From an uncultured Alphaproteobacteria bacterium (GTDB lineage: Bacteria > Pseudomonadota > Alphaproteobacteria > Rhizobiales > Pleomorphomonadaceae), in NCBI GenBank assembly GCA_937900425.1, contig CALCDT010000192.1, forward strand, positions 1 to 17,523: 17,523 nt of DNA, written 5' to 3'. Below, piece after piece: positions 7,526 through 14,780 of this stretch (positions within the stretch are counted from its first letter, which is position 1; every line of letters begins with the position of its first letter). A program made the translations under genes and the position numbers. The notes beneath the pieces are model-generated. The model did not search any database, was not told where the DNA came from, and saw nothing but the letters and a program-made list of their open reading frames with translations.

Positions 7526-7963
7526 ATGTACAGCCACATCCTCATCCCGACCGACGGCTCGGCGCTCGCCGGCACCGCGATCGAAAAGGGCCTGCAGCTC
7601 GCCAGGACCCTCGGCGCCAAGGTCACGGTGATGACCTCGATGGAGCCGTTCCACGTCTACGCCAGCGAGGCGGTCCACATCACCAACCTGCGTGAGGAAT
7701 ACAACGAGCGCGTCGTCTCCCGGGCCATGGCGCCGCTGCAGACCGCCGCCGCGCAGGCCGCGGCTGCGGGCGTTCCCTGCGAGACCGTGGCGGTGGAGAG
7801 CGAGCGGCCGTTCGAGGGCATCGTCCACGCGGCCGAAGAGCGTGGCTGCGACCTCATCGCCATGACCTCCCACGGCCGCGGCGGCATGGCGGCGATCCTC
7901 ATCGGCAGCGAGACGATGAAGGTGCTGACCCACTCCAAGATCCCGGTTCTGGTCTACCGCTGA
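7526..7963 (+). CDS. Universal stress protein (UspA family), single domain
   Basis: The start at 7526 follows a strong ribosome site (AGGAGG at 7514-7519). An in-frame upstream start at 7454 would lie inside the FNR box and is rejected. The product has 145 residues, the normal size for one Usp domain. It opens with YSHILIPTDGS, which places the conserved Asp of the nucleotide site, and ends with HGRGGMAAILIGSETMKVLTHSKIPVLVY, containing the ATP-binding pattern G-2X-G-9X-G(S/T). It is therefore likely an ATP-binding cytoplasmic Usp. Usp proteins support survival under stress or stalled growth, and many are induced at low oxygen. It is transcribed alone: a stem-loop follows at 8042-8083 and the gap to the next gene is over 300 bases. 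Confidence 0.93.
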   Translation: MYSHILIPTDGSALAGTAIEKGLQLARTLGAKVTVMTSMEPFHVYASEAVHITNLREEYNERVVSRAMAPLQTAAAQAAAAGVPCETVAVESERPFEGIVHAAEERGCDLIAMTSHGRGGMAAILIGSETMKVLTHSKIPVLVYR

Positions 7964-8285
7964 TCGAGCCCTCGCGCGACGGCGACGATGGCGCTCGCCA
8001 CACGCCTGCTGCCGAGGCTCGTCGGACCGTCCCGTCGCGACCCGATCGGCGCCGCCCGCCCGAAAGCGGGAGACGCCGATCGGCTGTCGATCGTCCGCGC
8101 CTTGGCGCCCGATCTTCGCGCGATCTCCGACGCCCGGTCCCCGAGGGCGTCGTTTCGGGACGATCCGGGGCGTGCATTAAGGCTAATCCCGCAAGACTCC
8201 GGCCTTTCGTTAAAGTTCCGTTGATTCTCTCCGCTCGATGTGACGGACTGGAGGTCATCCGATCCCGTCATACGTCGAGCACGCC
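7964..8285. other. Intergenic region after the stress-protein gene
   Basis: This stretch of 322 bases contains the large stem-loop at 8042-8083. Open frames across it on both strands give Arg/Ser/Pro-rich products without a ribosome site, so I see no gene. Its last 100 bases are less GC-rich and presumably hold the promoter of the DUF2865 gene, but no clear -35/-10 pair stands out. Confidence 0.6.
8042..8083 (+). terminator. Nested stem-loop, possible terminator or mRNA 3' structure
   Basis: CCGATCGGCG (8042-8051) pairs exactly with CGCCGATCGG (8074-8083). Inside, CCCG-AAAG-CGGG (8059-8070) forms a second stem. No T-run follows, so if it terminates transcription it is not a classical intrinsic terminator. 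It may instead protect the stress-protein transcript from 3' decay. Confidence 0.4.
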
Positions 8286-9458
8286 ATGTCCAGACGAAGC
8301 GGCATCGCCGCGGCCGCCCTGGCCACCCTGCTCGCCTTCGCCGCGCCGACCGCGGTCACGGCCGCCGAAAGCTGCAAGAGCCTCGCCGCCGCCCTCGCCC
8401 GGGCCGAGAAGGCCGCCGCCCGCAGCGGCGACGCCAAGCTGTTCGCCCGCTTCGACGCTCTCGCCAGACGGCAGGCCGAGGCGCTGAAGGGGGCGGAACG
8501 CCAGGTCGCCCGCGGTAACTGCGAAGGCAAGGCGCTGTTCGGCGGCAAGCCGCATCCGCTCTGCGCCGAATTGATGCCGACGGTGGTCAAGATGCGCTCG
8601 AACCTCGCCGCCCTGGAGGGCAAGCGCGACAGACACGCCCCCGGCGGTGGCGGCGCCGAACTCGTGCGCCTCAAGGCCCGGATCGACGCGGCCGGCTGCT
8701 TCGGGAGGTCGGCGAAAGCCGCTGGTTCAGGGGCCGCGGGGCCGACAGTCGAGGGCGCCGGACGGGAGGGTCCCTCCACTGCGAGGGCCTTGCGCGACGT
8801 GACACGGCCGAAGGGCGCGGCTTCCGGCCTGACCACCGTCGCCGGCGGCGCCTATACCGCCTCCTTCGCGTCCGGCGCCTATCGCACGCTCTGCGTACGC
8901 GCCTGCGACGGCTATTATTTTCCGCTGAGCTTCGCGACCGGCCCGCGCGGCTTCGGCCGCGACGAAGCGATCTGCCGGCAGAACGGCGCCGATTTCAGCC
9001 TCTACGTCCACCGCAACCCCGGCCAGGACAGCATCGAGGCGGTCTCGCTCCGCGAGGGCACCCCCTACCGAAGCCTGCCGACCGCCCTCGCCTACCGCAA
9101 ACGCTTCGACCCCGCCTGCACGCCGATCGGCGGCAGGCCCGACAACACCTTGCCGCGGCCTCGCCCGGCGATGGCGGACGCCGTTCCCCTGCAGCCCGAC
9201 GCCGACGGCGCTCCGCCCGACGAGGCCGCTCCGCCGCCGAGCTATTCGATCCTGACCCCGGCGCCGGCCGATCGCTCCACCGCCCGGCTGATCGACGTCA
9301 CCGCCGCGCTCCGCCAGCGGGGCGTGGACGTCGCTTCCGAGGCGGTCCCCGACCCTGCGGGAGACCTGCGAGCCCTTCCCGGAGCAGATCCCGCGCCCTT
9401 CCCGCTCACGGACGAGCCGTCGGCCGAAGCCGAGACAGGCACCGTTCCCGCCCGATGA
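8286..9458 (+). CDS. Secreted DUF2865 family protein
   Basis: The product has 390 residues. Residues 1-29 form a signal peptide (AAAALATLLAFAAPTAVTAAES). An Ala/Arg/Lys-rich helical stretch covers about 35-130, with cysteines near SCKSL, NCEGK and PLCAEL. The DUF2865 core lies at about 188-283: AYRTLCVRACDGYYFPLSF (C203, C207), LYVHRNPGQDSIEAVSL and PYRSLPTALAYRKRFDPAC. As I remember the family, a CxxMCP-like motif follows in the middle and a CxC motif at the end. Here these read CRQNGAD and ACTPIG, so cysteines are missing. The C-terminal 100 residues are Pro/Ala/Asp-rich and probably disordered. Function is unknown for the family. The protein is likely periplasmic or cell-surface. The start is supported by the signal peptide, since the ribosome site is weak. 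The 3' end overlaps the convergent gltX by 53 bases. Confidence 0.87.
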   Translation: MSRRSGIAAAALATLLAFAAPTAVTAAESCKSLAAALARAEKAAARSGDAKLFARFDALARRQAEALKGAERQVARGNCEGKALFGGKPHPLCAELMPTVVKMRSNLAALEGKRDRHAPGGGGAELVRLKARIDAAGCFGRSAKAAGSGAAGPTVEGAGREGPSTARALRDVTRPKGAASGLTTVAGGAYTASFASGAYRTLCVRACDGYYFPLSFATGPRGFGRDEAICRQNGADFSLYVHRNPGQDSIEAVSLREGTPYRSLPTALAYRKRFDPACTPIGGRPDNTLPRPRPAMADAVPLQPDADGAPPDEAAPPPSYSILTPAPADRSTARLIDVTAALRQRGVDVASEAVPDPAGDLRALPGADPAPFPLTDEPSAEAETGTVPAR

Positions 9459-10779
9459 GCGGCAGCAGGGCGGAAAGATCCGGCCCGTGCTCGCGACCCG
9501 TCAGCGCCAGCCGCAACGGCAGGAACAGCGTCTTGCCCTTGCGCCCGGTCTCGGCGGAGAGCGCCTTGGTCCAGTTCCGCCACGTGTCGCCGCCGAAGGG
9601 CTCCGCCGGCAGCAGGTCGGCGGCGCGGGCGAGAAACTCCTCGTCCCCGGCCGCCACGATCGGCTCGACCGGACCCGTCACAACCGCCCACCAGTCCGCG
9701 ACATCGGAGAACCGCTCGAGATTGCCGCAAAGGGCGGTCCAGACCGGCGGTTCCGCCGGAACGCCCGCCGCCGCCATCCGCCCCGCCACCACCTCGAACG
9801 GCAGCTCCCGCACCACGCGGGCGTTGAGCGCGGCAAGATCGGCCTCGTCGAAACGGGACGCCGAGCGCGAGGTCGCGGCGAGGTCGAAGCCGGCCAGAAG
9901 GTCGTCGAGACCGCCGATCGGCGCCACCGCTTCCGAGGTTCCGATCCGCACCGCCAGCGCCGCGACCGCCTGCGGCTCGTAGCCGGACTCCCGCAGCGAG
10001 CGGATCGACAGGGCGCCGCTGCGCTTCGAGAGCCCTTCGCCGTGGACGTCGGTCAGGAGGTTGTGGTGGCCGAAGGCCGGCGGCTCTACCCCCAGCGCGC
10101 GAAAGATCGCGGCCTGGACGCCGGTGTTGGTGACGTGATCCTCGCCGCGGATGACGTGGGTGACGTCCATGTCGATGTCGTCGACGACCGAGGGCAGCGT
10201 GTAGAGGAAGCTGCCGTCCTCGCGCACCAGCACCGGATCGGACAGCGAGCCGAGGTCGACCGACGTCGGTCCCTTGCAGAGATCCGTCCAGGTCTCGTGA
10301 CGGCGGCCTTCGGCGCTGCTGCCGTCGTGGCCGGGCAGCAGGAAGCGCCAGTGCGGACGGCGCCCTTCGGCCTCGAGTCTCGCCCGGTCGTCCGCCGTGA
10401 GGGCGAGCGCCGCCCGGTCATAGACCGGCGGCAGGTTGCGCAACCGCTGGCGGCGGCGCTTGAGGTCGAGTTCGTCGGCGGTCTCGTAGGCCGGATAGAG
10501 CAGCCCCCGCGCCGCGAGATCCGTCTTGGCCGCCTCGTAGGCCGCGATCCGCTCCGACTGGCGGAACACCGCGTCGGGCCGGATGCCGAGCCAGGCGAGA
10601 TCCTCTTCGATCGCCTCGGCGAACTCGGGGCGCGAGCGTTCGCGGTCGGTGTCGTCGAAGCGCAGGATGAAGCGTCCGCCGCGCTGGCGGGCGAACAGCC
10701 AGTTGAACAGCGCCGTGCGGGCGTTGCCGATGTGGATGAGCCCGGTCGGCGACGGGGCGAAACGGACGGTGACGGTCAT
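9406..10779 (-). CDS. gltX: Glutamate--tRNA ligase (GltX2-type)
   Basis: The 457-residue class I synthetase charges tRNA with glutamate in the cytoplasm. It opens with VRFAPSPTGLIHIGNARTAL, containing the HIGH-type signature HIGN (16-19). Further motifs are FDDTDRERSR, IRGEDHVTNTGVQ, and the KMSKS equivalent GLSKR (249-253). The zinc-binding cysteine cluster found in some GluRS enzymes near residue 100 is absent. Alphaproteobacteria often have two GltX copies. The reading IHIGNARTALFNWL rather than LHIGGARTALFNWL suggests the second kind, which may have a distinct preference between tRNA-Glu and tRNA-Gln. That is inference. The ATG lies 9 bases after the stop of the transporter gene, so the two are probably cotranscribed. 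The last residues (SRLRPTARP) run past the expected family end into the convergent gene. Confidence 0.95.
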   Translation of the reverse strand: MTVTVRFAPSPTGLIHIGNARTALFNWLFARQRGGRFILRFDDTDRERSRPEFAEAIEEDLAWLGIRPDAVFRQSERIAAYEAAKTDLAARGLLYPAYETADELDLKRRRQRLRNLPPVYDRAALALTADDRARLEAEGRRPHWRFLLPGHDGSSAEGRRHETWTDLCKGPTSVDLGSLSDPVLVREDGSFLYTLPSVVDDIDMDVTHVIRGEDHVTNTGVQAAIFRALGVEPPAFGHHNLLTDVHGEGLSKRSGALSIRSLRESGYEPQAVAALAVRIGTSEAVAPIGGLDDLLAGFDLAATSRSASRFDEADLAALNARVVRELPFEVVAGRMAAAGVPAEPPVWTALCGNLERFSDVADWWAVVTGPVEPIVAAGDEEFLARAADLLPAEPFGGDTWRNWTKALSAETGRKGKTLFLPLRLALTGREHGPDLSALLPLIGRERCLSRLRPTARP

Positions 10780-10788
10780 GGCCCCGAT

Positions 10789-12039
10789 CTAGCCCGCGCC
10801 GCGATCCGCGGCAATGCCGCCGGCAGCGCTCGCGCGGATCCGGATCCGGCGGGCGACGAGCGCGAGACTGGCGGCGGCGGCGACGAGATAAACCGAAAGC
10901 GCCAGCACGATCGCCTCGAGGCCGAAGCCGGCGTCGACCAGAAGCCCGATCAACGCCGGCGCCAGCGCCGAGGCCAGCACCATGCCGGAGGTCGCGAGCG
11001 AACGTACCGCGCCGAGATGGAGCGTGCCGTAGAGTTCTGCCCAGAGCGCCCCGAGCAGTGTCTGCGCGCTGCCGATCGTCAGGCCGCACAGCGCGAAGGC
11101 GGCCGGCAGCAATCTCGGATCGTGCGCCGTCACAGCGATGGCGAGCCCGAGGGCGAGCGGCAGCAGGAAGACCGGAAGGATCCTCCGCCCGCCGATCCGG
11201 TCGATGATCGCTCCCGCGGTCAGGCTGGCGACCACGGCGGCGGCGGCCGAGAACGGGAAGGAGAAGGCGAACCAGGAGATGTCCCAGCCCTTCACCGCCG
11301 ACAGCGGAACCTGGTTGAAAACGAAGCCGGTCCAGACGAAGGACGGAGCGAGCAGGCCGGGCAGCATCGCGAAGAACAGCGGATCGCGCAGCACCTCCGC
11401 CCGCGTCCACTGGCGCCGGTCATCGTCGACATCCCCCGGCCGGGACGGGTCGCCGGGCGCGGTGCCGGGCGCACCGGCGAGCAGCCAGGCGATCAGCGGC
11501 ACGGCGACCACCACCAGCACCGCCGCCGCGGCGACGTAGGCGCCCCGCCAGCCGAGGACGGCGATCGCTCCGACCGTGAGGCCGGGCAGCAGCGCCTCGC
11601 CGGCCGGCATGCCGAGCGCCGCGACGGCCACCGCCGTGCCGCGCCCCTGCGGAAACCACCGCCCCATCGCCGTCATCGCCACGTGGGTGACCATGCCCTG
11701 CCCGAAGAAGCGCAGGCCGAACAGGGCGACGAGGAGGACCGCGGCCGATCCGACGCCGGCGATCAGCAGGCAGGCGGCCGCCAGCGCCACCAGCAGGCAG
11801 AGGGCGAGCGCGCGCAACCGCTCGGCGTCGGCGAGACGTCCGGCGAACAGCAGCGCCACGGCGCTGGACAGGGTGGCGGCGGCATAGATCGAGCCGAAGG
11901 CCCCTGCGGACAGGCCGAGCGCCCCGGTCAGGTGAGCGGAGAACAGGGAGATGAAGTAGGTCTGCCCGAACCCGGAAAACAGCATCATCAGGAAGCCTGC
12001 GGCGAGCCACGGGCGCCCGGATTTCGGCAGAACAATCAT
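10789..12039 (-). CDS. Major facilitator superfamily transporter
   Basis: The 416-residue protein shows about 12 hydrophobic helices in two groups of six, separated by a charged loop (about 203-222, PGDVDDDRRQWTRAEVLRD). FAGRLADAERLRALAL between helices 2 and 3 matches the MFS loop, which is usually GxxxDRxGRR. The second half has the matching AGAIIDRIGGRRILPVFLL. The pattern GFGQTYFISLFSAHLTGALGLSAGAFGSIYAAATL in helix 1-2 resembles the monocarboxylate/oxalate-formate branch, but the substrate cannot be read. It sits in the inner membrane. Its stop codon is 9 bases from the gltX start, so it leads a two-gene operon. The gap of 125 bases to the nadE stop behind it holds no clear promoter or terminator. 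Confidence 0.92.
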   Translation of the reverse strand: MIVLPKSGRPWLAAGFLMMLFSGFGQTYFISLFSAHLTGALGLSAGAFGSIYAAATLSSAVALLFAGRLADAERLRALALCLLVALAAACLLIAGVGSAAVLLVALFGLRFFGQGMVTHVAMTAMGRWFPQGRGTAVAVAALGMPAGEALLPGLTVGAIAVLGWRGAYVAAAAVLVVVAVPLIAWLLAGAPGTAPGDPSRPGDVDDDRRQWTRAEVLRDPLFFAMLPGLLAPSFVWTGFVFNQVPLSAVKGWDISWFAFSFPFSAAAAVVASLTAGAIIDRIGGRRILPVFLLPLALGLAIAVTAHDPRLLPAAFALCGLTIGSAQTLLGALWAELYGTLHLGAVRSLATSGMVLASALAPALIGLLVDAGFGLEAIVLALSVYLVAAAASLALVARRIRIRASAAGGIAADRGAG

Positions 12040-12164
12040 GATTCGAGCCTCGCCGGCGCATCGGGCCGGCTGTTGGACATCTCTCGCCGGTGCCTCTCTC
12101 CGCTGCGGAAGCGGTGCCGCGCGCCGGTCGAACGGCGCGACGTGTCCGGCTCAGCAGCGGCCGG

Positions 12165-13838
12165 TCAGCCGCGATCGCGGAAGCGGTTGGTGATGGGATA
12201 GCGCCGGTCGCGGCCGAAGTTCTTCTCGGTGATCTTGACGCCCGGCGCCGCCTGCCGGCGCTTGTACTCGGAGACGTAGAGCAGGTTCTCCACCCGCCGC
12301 ACCGTCGCCTCGTCGAAGCCGCGGGCGATGATCTCGGCGACGGAGGCCTCCTCCTCGACCAGCCCTTCGAGGATGGCGTCGAGCACGTCGTAGGGCGGCA
12401 GCGAATCCTGGTCGGTCTGGTTCTCGCGCAGTTCCGCGGTCGGGGCCTTGTCGGTGATCGCGACCGGGACGACCTCGCCCTCCGGTCCGGCGGCGCCTTC
12501 CGGCCGATGGGCGTTGCGCCAGCGCGCGAGGGCGTAGATCTCGGTCTTGTAGAGATCCTTGATCGGGTTGTAGCCGCCGTTCATGTCGCCGTAGAGCGTG
12601 GCGTAGCCGACCGAGACCTCGGACTTGTTGCCGGTGGTCAGCACCATCGAGCCGAATTTGTTGGAGATCGCCATCAGCAGCGTGCCGCGGGTGCGCGACT
12701 GGATGTTCTCCTCCGTGATTCCCGGCTCGGTACCGGCGAAGATCGGGTCAAGCGCCGAAAGGAAGCCCTCCACCGGTGCAGAAATCGGCAGGATGTCGTA
12801 GCGCATGCCGAGCACGTCGGCGCAGGCCTTGGCGTCGGCGAGGCTCGCCGAGGAGGTGTAGCGGTAGGGCATCATCACGCAATGGACCCGCTCCGGCCCG
12901 AGGGCGTCGACCGCCATCGCGGCGACGACCGCGCTGTCGATGCCGCCGGAAAGGCCGAGCACGACGCCCGGGAAACGGTTCTTCAGCACGTAGTCGCGCA
13001 GTCCGAGCACGCAGGCCATCCAGTCGGATTCGTCGGCGCCACGCGGGCTCGCAACCGGTCCGCCGCGGCCGCACCAGCGCCCGGCCTCGCCGCGCCGATA
13101 GGCGACCGTGACGACCGCCTCCTCGAAGGACGGCAGCATGAAGGCGAGCGAGCGGTCGCCGTCGAGGCCGAAGGAGCCGCCGTCGAAGACGAGTTCGTCC
13201 TGGCCGCCGAGCTGATTGACGTAGACGATCGGAAGTTCGCTCTCGACCACGCGGGCCACGGCGATCTGCAGCCGCACCTCGTGCTTCTCGCGGGCGTAGG
13301 GTGAGCCGTTCGGCACGATCAGCAGGTCCGCGCCGGTCTCGACCAGACACTCGACGACCTCCTCGCCCCAGATGTCCTCGCAGATCGGCACGCCGATCCG
13401 CACGCCCCGGAAATTCACCGGACCGGGCATCGGCCCGGCCGCGAAGACCCGCTTCTCGTCGAAGACGCCGTAGTTGGGCAGATCGACCTTGTAGCGTACC
13501 GCCTCGATCCGGCCACCGTCGAGCAGCAGCACCGCGTTGTAGACCTCGCCGTCCTCCGCCCACGGACAGCCGACGAGGACGCCCGGTCCGCCGTCGGCGG
13601 TGTCGGCGGCGAGCGATTCGGCCGCCCGGCGGCAGGCGGCGAGGAAGCTCGGCCGCAGCACGAGATCCTCGGGCGAGTAGCCCGACAGGAACAGCTCCGT
13701 CAGGACGAGAAGATGGGCCCCGTCCTCCGCGGCCTGCGCCCGCGCCCGCCGCGCCAGGGCGAGGTTGCCCTCGATGTCGCCCATAGTCGGGTTGAGCTGG
13801 GCGATGGTGAGGCGAAGGTCGTCGGCGATCTCGGGCAT
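12165..13838 (-). CDS. nadE: Glutamine-dependent NAD+ synthetase
   Basis: This two-domain enzyme amidates nicotinate adenine dinucleotide to NAD+ using ammonia drawn from glutamine, the last step of NAD synthesis. Residues 1-260 are a nitrilase-type glutaminase with the triad E48 (LTELFLSGYSPED), K117 (YKVDLPNYGVFDE) and C153 (GVPICEDIWGE). Residues 275-557 are the synthetase, with the PP-loop SGGIDS (297-302), GNKSEVSVGYATLYGDMNGG, and NPIKDLYKTEIYALARW. The length of 557 is normal for the alphaproteobacterial form. I chose the ATG at 13838 (MPEIADDLRLTIAQLNPT). An in-frame TTG at 13865 would add nine residues, and neither has a clear ribosome site. The gene stands alone on the minus strand with the transporter-gltX pair 125 bases downstream. 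Confidence 0.95.
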   Translation of the reverse strand: MPEIADDLRLTIAQLNPTMGDIEGNLALARRARAQAAEDGAHLLVLTELFLSGYSPEDLVLRPSFLAACRRAAESLAADTADGGPGVLVGCPWAEDGEVYNAVLLLDGGRIEAVRYKVDLPNYGVFDEKRVFAAGPMPGPVNFRGVRIGVPICEDIWGEEVVECLVETGADLLIVPNGSPYAREKHEVRLQIAVARVVESELPIVYVNQLGGQDELVFDGGSFGLDGDRSLAFMLPSFEEAVVTVAYRRGEAGRWCGRGGPVASPRGADESDWMACVLGLRDYVLKNRFPGVVLGLSGGIDSAVVAAMAVDALGPERVHCVMMPYRYTSSASLADAKACADVLGMRYDILPISAPVEGFLSALDPIFAGTEPGITEENIQSRTRGTLLMAISNKFGSMVLTTGNKSEVSVGYATLYGDMNGGYNPIKDLYKTEIYALARWRNAHRPEGAAGPEGEVVPVAITDKAPTAELRENQTDQDSLPPYDVLDAILEGLVEEEASVAEIIARGFDEATVRRVENLLYVSEYKRRQAAPGVKITEKNFGRDRRYPITNRFRDRG

Positions 13839-14052
13839 GCGCGGAACCGGCTGTTGGGTCGTCAAGGAAGGGCGGCACTCTGCCCGCGATCGCCCGAGGG
13901 GGCAATCACCGTCGTGATCGCGATTCCCGCAGCCGTCGACCGATCGCGTCCACCGCGCGGGCGTCGACCACGGTAGGGCCGGCGTCCGGATCGCAGCGAC
14001 ACCTCGTCGCGAACGCTTCGCCGAACCGCAAGTTCCCCTCCATCCTCAACCT

Positions 14053-14065
14053 GTTCATCATGAAC
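14053..14065. promoter_or_regulatory. Palindrome GTTCAT-C-ATGAAC
   Basis: Exact six-base inverted arms around one base, in the divergent space between nadE and the 93-residue gene. It is spaced as GTTC-N5-GAAC, so it does not fit the alphaproteobacterial LexA direct repeat (GTTC-N7-GTTC). Possible binding site of an unidentified dimeric regulator. Confidence 0.35.
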
Positions 14066-14211
14066 GACAATTCCCAACCGGACCCGTCGCCCCATCTTCG
14101 CCGGCTTTCCTAACGTGTGGTACAAAAATGTCACGAACCATTCACCATGCAACGGAATGCACGGACCTCCGCCGCAAAAACGGCCAGTTTTAAGCGATTT
14201 TGAAAGAGTGA

Positions 14212-14236
14212 GGAACGCACCCTGCCAGCTGGTGTT
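14212..14236 (+). promoter_or_regulatory. Candidate EcfG (general stress response) promoter
   Basis: GGAAC at 14212-14216 is followed after 16 bases by TGTT (14233-14236). The consensus for EcfG-type sigma factors is GGAAC-N16/17-CGTT, so one base of the -10 differs. The expected start point near 14243 leaves about 29 bases before the ATG at 14272. The spacer contains the eight-base palindrome CCAGCTGG (14225-14232). Confidence 0.45.
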
Positions 14237-14271
14237 TCCCCAACAGGACCCGTGACCCCCGAGAGGACCAG

Positions 14272-14553
14272 ATGGACCGCACCAAGACGATCATCGCCGA
14301 AGCGGTGAGCCGCTACCCCCTCCGCAGCAGCGCGGAATGGGCGCGGGAATTCGGCGAAAACGCCGACATCGAAGTCGACCATATCGAGACGAATCCGGCT
14401 GCCTTCGACCTTCACGACTACCTTTTCGAAGGTCGGGCGCAGGTCTACGTGCGGCGCGAGGCGAACCTCGCCCCGGTCGCCGTGATGGCGCGGGCCTATG
14501 GTCGCTGCGACGGCCGGCGGGTCGAACTCGACCGCTTCGTCTTCGAGCACTGA
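14272..14553 (+). CDS. Small protein of unknown family (93 residues)
   Basis: The start follows an AGAGGA ribosome site at 14262-14267. The product has no signal peptide or membrane segment. It is acidic, with a short helical start (IIAEAVSRYPLRSSAEWAREF) and then a probably beta-rich body: ADIEVDHIETNPAAFDLHDYLFEG, AQVYVRREANLAPVAVMARAYG, and RRVELDRFVFEH. Codon use looks like that of its neighbours, with G or C in nearly all third positions, which supports real coding. I do not recognise a family. The candidate EcfG promoter in front suggests a stress-induced cytoplasmic protein. Two stem-loops follow directly after the stop, so it is probably a single-gene unit. Confidence 0.75.
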   Translation: MDRTKTIIAEAVSRYPLRSSAEWAREFGENADIEVDHIETNPAAFDLHDYLFEGRAQVYVRREANLAPVAVMARAYGRCDGRRVELDRFVFEH

Positions 14554-14606
14554 GGCTCGGGACAAGAGGCTTCAGGACCTCGAGCCTCCGGGCGCATCCT
14601 GCGCCC
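14552..14606 (+). terminator. Tandem stem-loops after the 93-residue gene
   Basis: GAGGCTCG (14552-14559, overlapping the stop) pairs exactly with CGAGCCTC (14581-14588). Immediately after, GGGCGCA (14590-14596) pairs with TGCGCCC (14600-14606) around a three-base loop. There is no T-run. Probable transcript-end structure. Confidence 0.5.
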
Positions 14607-14726
14607 GCAGGAGCATCCCGTTCGCGCGGGCCGCGAGTTGACGTCGTCCGAACGACGCGACGATGCGATCGGGAACTCCGTCCCCGATCGAAAGACGCGG
14701 CGGCTGCCGGTCGACCCGGCATCGTT

Positions 14727-14766
14727 CCTATGGAATAGGCGATCCGGCCGACAGACGGGCCGGATC
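14727..14766 (-). terminator. Paired stem-loops downstream of the 27-residue gene
   Basis: GATCCGGCC (14741-14749) pairs exactly with GGCCGGATC (14758-14766) around eight bases. One base beyond, CCTAT (14727-14731) pairs with ATAGG (14735-14739) around three bases. The structures can form on either strand, lie between two convergent genes, and begin 15 bases after the minus-strand stop. No T-run. Confidence 0.45.
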
Positions 14767-14780
14767 CGAAGGCACCCGGT

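Larger units (their letters stand above)
13839..14271. other. Intergenic region between nadE and the 93-residue gene
   Basis: Over 430 bases without a convincing gene. The part next to nadE is GC-rich, and the part from about 14100 is visibly richer in A and T, as in a promoter region. It contains a dyad at 14053-14065 and a candidate EcfG promoter at 14212-14236, listed separately. A minus-strand frame from 14152 yields an Arg-rich product without a ribosome site and is not called. Confidence 0.6.

Noticed and set aside
7988..8224. Open frame of 78 codons after the stress-protein gene
   Set aside because: Arg/Pro/Ser-rich product with no ribosome site, and it spans the strong stem-loop at 8042-8083.
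8210..8224. CtrA-like site TTAA-N7-TTGA before the DUF2865 gene
   Set aside because: One mismatch in a short, common motif and no supporting promoter element. Too weak to annotate.
9487..12201. Plus-strand open frame of 904 codons opposite gltX and the transporter
   Set aside because: Its translation is Arg/Gln/Gly-rich without motifs, while the minus strand encodes two clear families.
14053..14065. SOS (LexA) box at GTTCATCATGAAC
   Set aside because: Alphaproteobacterial LexA binds GTTC-N7-GTTC direct repeats. This is an inverted repeat with five-base spacing.
13862..14152. Minus-strand frame of 96 codons upstream of nadE
   Set aside because: No ribosome site, and the C-terminal half is an Arg/Gly-rich run typical of wrong-frame translation.
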